This document shows, in pieces, positions 61,600 through 64,000 of a DNA stretch of 64,000 bases. The stretch is taken from positions 158,001 through 222,000 of the forward strand of contig NZ_CP197471.1 in assembly GCF_052180215.1 (NCBI RefSeq), given 5' to 3'. The notes beneath the pieces were generated by a model. That model saw nothing but the letters and a program-made list of their open reading frames with translations, made no database searches and was not told the DNA's origin. How positions within the stretch are numbered: the stretch's first letter is position 1; the number at the start of each line of letters is the position of its first letter. This stretch comes from Pseudoneobacillus sp052180215. GTDB taxonomy: Bacteria > Bacillota > Bacilli > Bacillales > Cytobacillaceae. A program made the translations under genes and the position numbers.

Positions 61600-61658
61600 C
61601 ACTTCAACACATTAAAGCGGCGGGGGTCAGACCCCCGCCGCTTTAATGTGTTGAAGTG
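61600..61658. repeat. Perfect 59-bp palindrome with GC-rich core
   Basis: 29-base arms (61600-61628 and 61630-61658) are exact reverse complements around a single A. The core GGGGGTCAGACCCCC and the adjoining GCGG/CCGC are far more GC-rich than the surroundings. It lies 14 bp after pepV. It would form a very stable hairpin; there is no T-run after it. Confidence 0.95.
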
Positions 61659-61750
61659 ATTGAGTCTATTTCAGAAAAACAGTACTAGATGTAAATAAAC
61701 CTTGTGTAATTGGAGGAATACTACCACTAGTAGAGAAGGAGGTAGTTTTA

Positions 61751-61984
61751 GTGAGTTCTCATTATGAAGATTTTCTTAAAAGCAAAAATTGGTTTGATCT
61801 TGATTTAGATGCAAGGTACATAAACATAAATCATCCTTATGCTATTTTAATCTCTGGTGATGAAGGGCAGATCACATTAAGGGGAAATGCTGGTTTGGAC
61901 AATGGCCAAAATGGGGAAGAAATTTTTAGTTTCAATTCCTTACGCGAGCTTCAGGTTTGGTTTGAAGAGAATATTGGGGAATAA
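61751..61984 (+). CDS. Small hypothetical protein, 77 aa
   Basis: Acidic soluble protein (SSHYEDFLKSKNWFDLDLDARYININHPYAILISGDEGQITLRGN) with a C-terminal FNSLRELQVWFEENIGE helix. Family not recognised. GTG start at 61751 with AGAAGGAGGTAG upstream, a strong site that supports a real gene. Stands alone between the palindrome and a terminator. Confidence 0.65.
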   Translation: MSSHYEDFLKSKNWFDLDLDARYININHPYAILISGDEGQITLRGNAGLDNGQNGEEIFSFNSLRELQVWFEENIGE

Positions 61985-62019
61985 AGATTGCTTGGCTATC
62001 AGCTAAGTAATCTTTTTTT
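61985..62019 (+). terminator. Terminator after the 77-aa gene
   Basis: 13-bp stem AGATTGCTTGGCT (61985-61997) with AGCTAAGTAATCT (62001-62013), two G-U pairs, and a T-run. Confidence 0.85.
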
Positions 62020-62119
62020 ATTAAAGTATAAAAAGGTTCACAAAATTGTAACAACTACAATCCCTTAAACCTGTATAATTTCCATTATATGCAAGTTGCT
62101 AATAGTAGGGGGAGTATTA

Positions 62120-63412
62120 TTGTTTTTTAAAAAAATAAAGCAAGAGACAGTTAAATTAAACAGAGAAAATATAAGGGGTCAGTTAGATATTAATCAAGAT
62201 AGTGATATATATAAACAAGTAAATATGATTGACCTTTCGGAAAAAGACTTGCAAATTATACATAGCTTAAAACCTTTTGTGACAGAAAAAATTGATAACA
62301 TAGTTGATAGATTTTATCAAAATTTAGAAAATGAGCCTTTGTTATTAAAAATCATAAATGACCACAGTTCTATTGAAAGGTTAAAGAAGACTCTTAGACA
62401 ACATATTGTTGAGATGTTTGATGGTGTCATTGATGACTCATACTTAGCTAAGAGAATAAAAATTGCCCATATGCATGTAAGAATTGGTTTACAAACGAAA
62501 TGGTATATGTGTGCTTTTCAGGATTTATTATTATCACTTATAGATATCATTGAAGAACGAGTTGTACAAAAAGATGATCTTTTTCTGACGATAAGAGCCG
62601 TTTCCAAAATACTAAACTTAGAACAACAATTAGTTTTAGAAGCATATGATGTGGAAAGTGCGAGATTAAAAGAGGTAGCGGAACAGCAAAAAGTACTAAT
62701 ACGTGAAAATGTATCTAGTGCATCTCAAAATTTAGCGGCTATTTCGGAACAAGCAAATGCCTCCTTTAACCAACTGATACTACAATCCAATGAAATTGTA
62801 TCTCTTAATAATACCGGTATTCAACTTTCTAAGTTAACTCAGGAGCGGGCAGAACAGGGAAAAGAGCAAATTGTTAATCAGGCATTAAACATGACAAATA
62901 TCCATAAAACAGTTGATGATATCTCTGATGATGTTCATGTTTTATTAAAAATATCTGAACAAATGCAGGAGATTGTAAGTATTGTGACAGGCATTGCCGA
63001 TCAAACGAATTTACTATCACTTAATGCGGCTATTGAAGCGGCAAGAGCAGGGGAGTTTGGGCAAGGTTTTGCCATCGTTGCTGGTGAAGTTCGAAAATTA
63101 TCCGAACAGACAAAGAACTCAGTTATAAACGTTTCCACTCTTATTCAAAATACGAATAAACAAGTAGAGGGACTTACTATATCCCTTGAAAAAATTAGAG
63201 CAGAAGTTAACGCTGGAAATGAAAATATGCTAAAAACAGAAAAACATTTCGATCAAATCCTACATACCATTGGTGAGAGAATGCAACAAAATACTAAAAT
63301 TATTAATGAATTAGATTCGTTTGTGAAAGGAATAAATGAATTAGGTAAAGCATTTGAAGAAGTTGCATTTTCAGCAGATAGCTTGACTATGATTACAGAA
63401 GAAATGAATTAA
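62120..63412 (+). CDS. hemAT: Heme-based aerotactic transducer (globin-coupled chemoreceptor)
   Basis: 430-residue soluble oxygen sensor for aerotaxis. N-terminal protoglobin domain (about 35-180): DLSEKDLQIIHSLKPFVTEKID and the proximal heme His, probably H119 in AHMHVRIGLQTKWYM. C-terminal methyl-accepting signalling domain (about 200-430) with the hairpin tip QTNLLSLNAAIEAARAGEFG, which should contact CheA/CheW. No membrane segment, as in B. subtilis HemAT (432 residues). TTG 62120 has TAGGGGGAGTA upstream; the first in-frame TTG at 62096 lacks a site. Confidence 0.93.
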   Translation: MFFKKIKQETVKLNRENIRGQLDINQDSDIYKQVNMIDLSEKDLQIIHSLKPFVTEKIDNIVDRFYQNLENEPLLLKIINDHSSIERLKKTLRQHIVEMFDGVIDDSYLAKRIKIAHMHVRIGLQTKWYMCAFQDLLLSLIDIIEERVVQKDDLFLTIRAVSKILNLEQQLVLEAYDVESARLKEVAEQQKVLIRENVSSASQNLAAISEQANASFNQLILQSNEIVSLNNTGIQLSKLTQERAEQGKEQIVNQALNMTNIHKTVDDISDDVHVLLKISEQMQEIVSIVTGIADQTNLLSLNAAIEAARAGEFGQGFAIVAGEVRKLSEQTKNSVINVSTLIQNTNKQVEGLTISLEKIRAEVNAGNENMLKTEKHFDQILHTIGERMQQNTKIINELDSFVKGINELGKAFEEVAFSADSLTMITEEMN

Positions 63413-63414
63413 CA

Positions 63415-63449
63415 AAAAGATTGCTTGGATGAATGCCAAGCAATTTTTT
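63415..63449 (+). terminator. Terminator after hemAT
   Basis: Stem ATTGCTTGG (63420-63428) with CCAAGCAAT (63436-63444), flanked by A5 and T6. Confidence 0.85.
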
Positions 63450-63523
63450 GTTATGATTCGAGTATAAATTTGAATGAAAGTCCAATCCAAATAACCAATC
63501 CAATTTAAAGGGAGAGATACTAG

Positions 63524-64000
63524 TTGAAAGAAGTGCAGGTTTTTCATGTAGATGCTTTTACCGATCAGCCTTTTGGGGGAAATGCAGCTGGTGTGGTACC
63601 AAACGCTGACCAACTCACTGAATATGAAATGCAAAAGATAGCAAGGGAGCTAAACCTTTCCGAAACAGCATTTATTATTCAAACAAATAATGCTCAGGCT
63701 GATGTTCGTGTGCGTTATTTTACACCAACAGATGAAATTGATTTCTGCGGACATGCAACGATTGCTCTTTCTTGGATTTTAGCAACAGAGTATGGTTGGT
63801 TGGAACGTTCAGCTGAAATCCGTCTTGAAACTAATATTGGGATTGTACCGGTGAAGTGGTCTGTTGTGGAAGGTCGATTACAATCGGTTGTCATGACCCA
63901 AGTCTCTCCCAAAGTGAAAGAAATAGACCTTGATAGAAATGAAATTTGTCGTCTAATTGGTGTAACTATAGATGAGCTAGATGAACGATTTCCTATCAAA
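63524..64000 (+). CDS. PhzF-family isomerase/epimerase, 3'-truncated by window edge
   Basis: The frame starts at TTG 63524 (AAAGGGAGAG upstream) and stays open to the window end, 159 codons. It begins KEVQVFHVDAFTDQPFGGNAAGVV, the N-terminal signature of PhzF-like proteins, followed by LNLSETAFI (with the catalytic-type Glu) and RYFTPTDEIDFCGHATIAL, also diagnostic. PhzF proteins are diaminopimelate-epimerase-fold isomerases; most chromosomal members have unknown substrates. About half the usual 260-300 residues are visible. Confidence 0.9.
   Translation, partial: MKEVQVFHVDAFTDQPFGGNAAGVVPNADQLTEYEMQKIARELNLSETAFIIQTNNAQADVRVRYFTPTDEIDFCGHATIALSWILATEYGWLERSAEIRLETNIGIVPVKWSVVEGRLQSVVMTQVSPKVKEIDLDRNEICRLIGVTIDELDERFPIK

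Overview
The window is a stretch of an AT-rich, spore-forming Bacillaceae chromosome (Bacillus/Neobacillus-like; I cannot name the species by eye). The evidence is consistent: AGGAGG-type ribosome sites, frequent TTG/GTG starts, a PerR-type box before ahpCF, a T-box leader in the branched-chain amino acid operon, the Bacillus order argCJBD-carAB-argF, HemAT, PepV, and spore-surface-like proteins. There are no rRNA or tRNA genes, no CRISPR array, no prophage and no intact insertion sequence.

Layout. 1-5978: end of a dihydrouridine synthase gene, a one-polypeptide sigma/anti-sigma protein, a small orphan gene and malate:quinone oxidoreductase. 6588-8693 (minus): ahpCF peroxide defence. 9005-13966: a spore-surface-like protein, MsrAB, a LytTR regulator just upstream of a CoA-transferase, and small proteins. 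14042-20128: an acetyltransferase and three peptidases. 20177-32266 (minus): ilvE-ilvD-[T-box]-ilvB-ilvN-ilvC-leuA-leuB-leuC-leuD followed by a threonine dehydratase gene. 32621-38338: a SpoVB/YkvU-like flippase, a coiled-coil protein, ctaA, a DUF3892-like protein and a PAS-GGDEF-EAL protein. 38709-51683: the arginine cluster argC-J-B-D-carA-carB-argF, then argG and argH. 51770-64000: a TPR-dynamin-like GTPase, a beta-lactamase-like/SH3/CapA fusion, an amino-acid ABC transporter, PepV, HemAT and the start of a PhzF-family gene.

How the genes work together. Two large anabolic units dominate. The ilv-leu unit makes isoleucine, leucine and valine. It has a clear sigma-A promoter before ilvE, with a good cre site about 90 bp upstream and a weak CodY-like site at the start point, plus an internal T-box between ilvD and ilvB. 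The arg unit makes citrulline and then arginine; it has ARG-box-like sites upstream of argC. The peptidases, the ABC transporter and PepV could supply amino acids by the opposite route.

Most unusual signal. Three gaps inside these biosynthetic units (leuA-leuB, argC-argJ, argG-argH) hold arrays of short direct repeats spaced 20-21 bp, that is, two DNA helical turns. Two of them share the core TTTATCAACCG in the same orientation relative to transcription, with unrelated 10-bp spacers. A fourth gap (mqo-ahpF) holds four quasi-palindromes whose centres lie 52, 63.5 and 52.5 bp apart, close to 5, 6 and 5 helical turns. I know no named element of this kind. Other points of interest are the sigma/anti-sigma fusion, the beta-lactamase-like/CapA fusion, the TPR-dynamin GTPase with an odd P-loop, a perfect 59-bp GC-rich palindrome, two copies of a dispersed Bacillaceae repeat (one expanded by two inserted hairpins), and a threonine dehydratase frame without a normal start codon.
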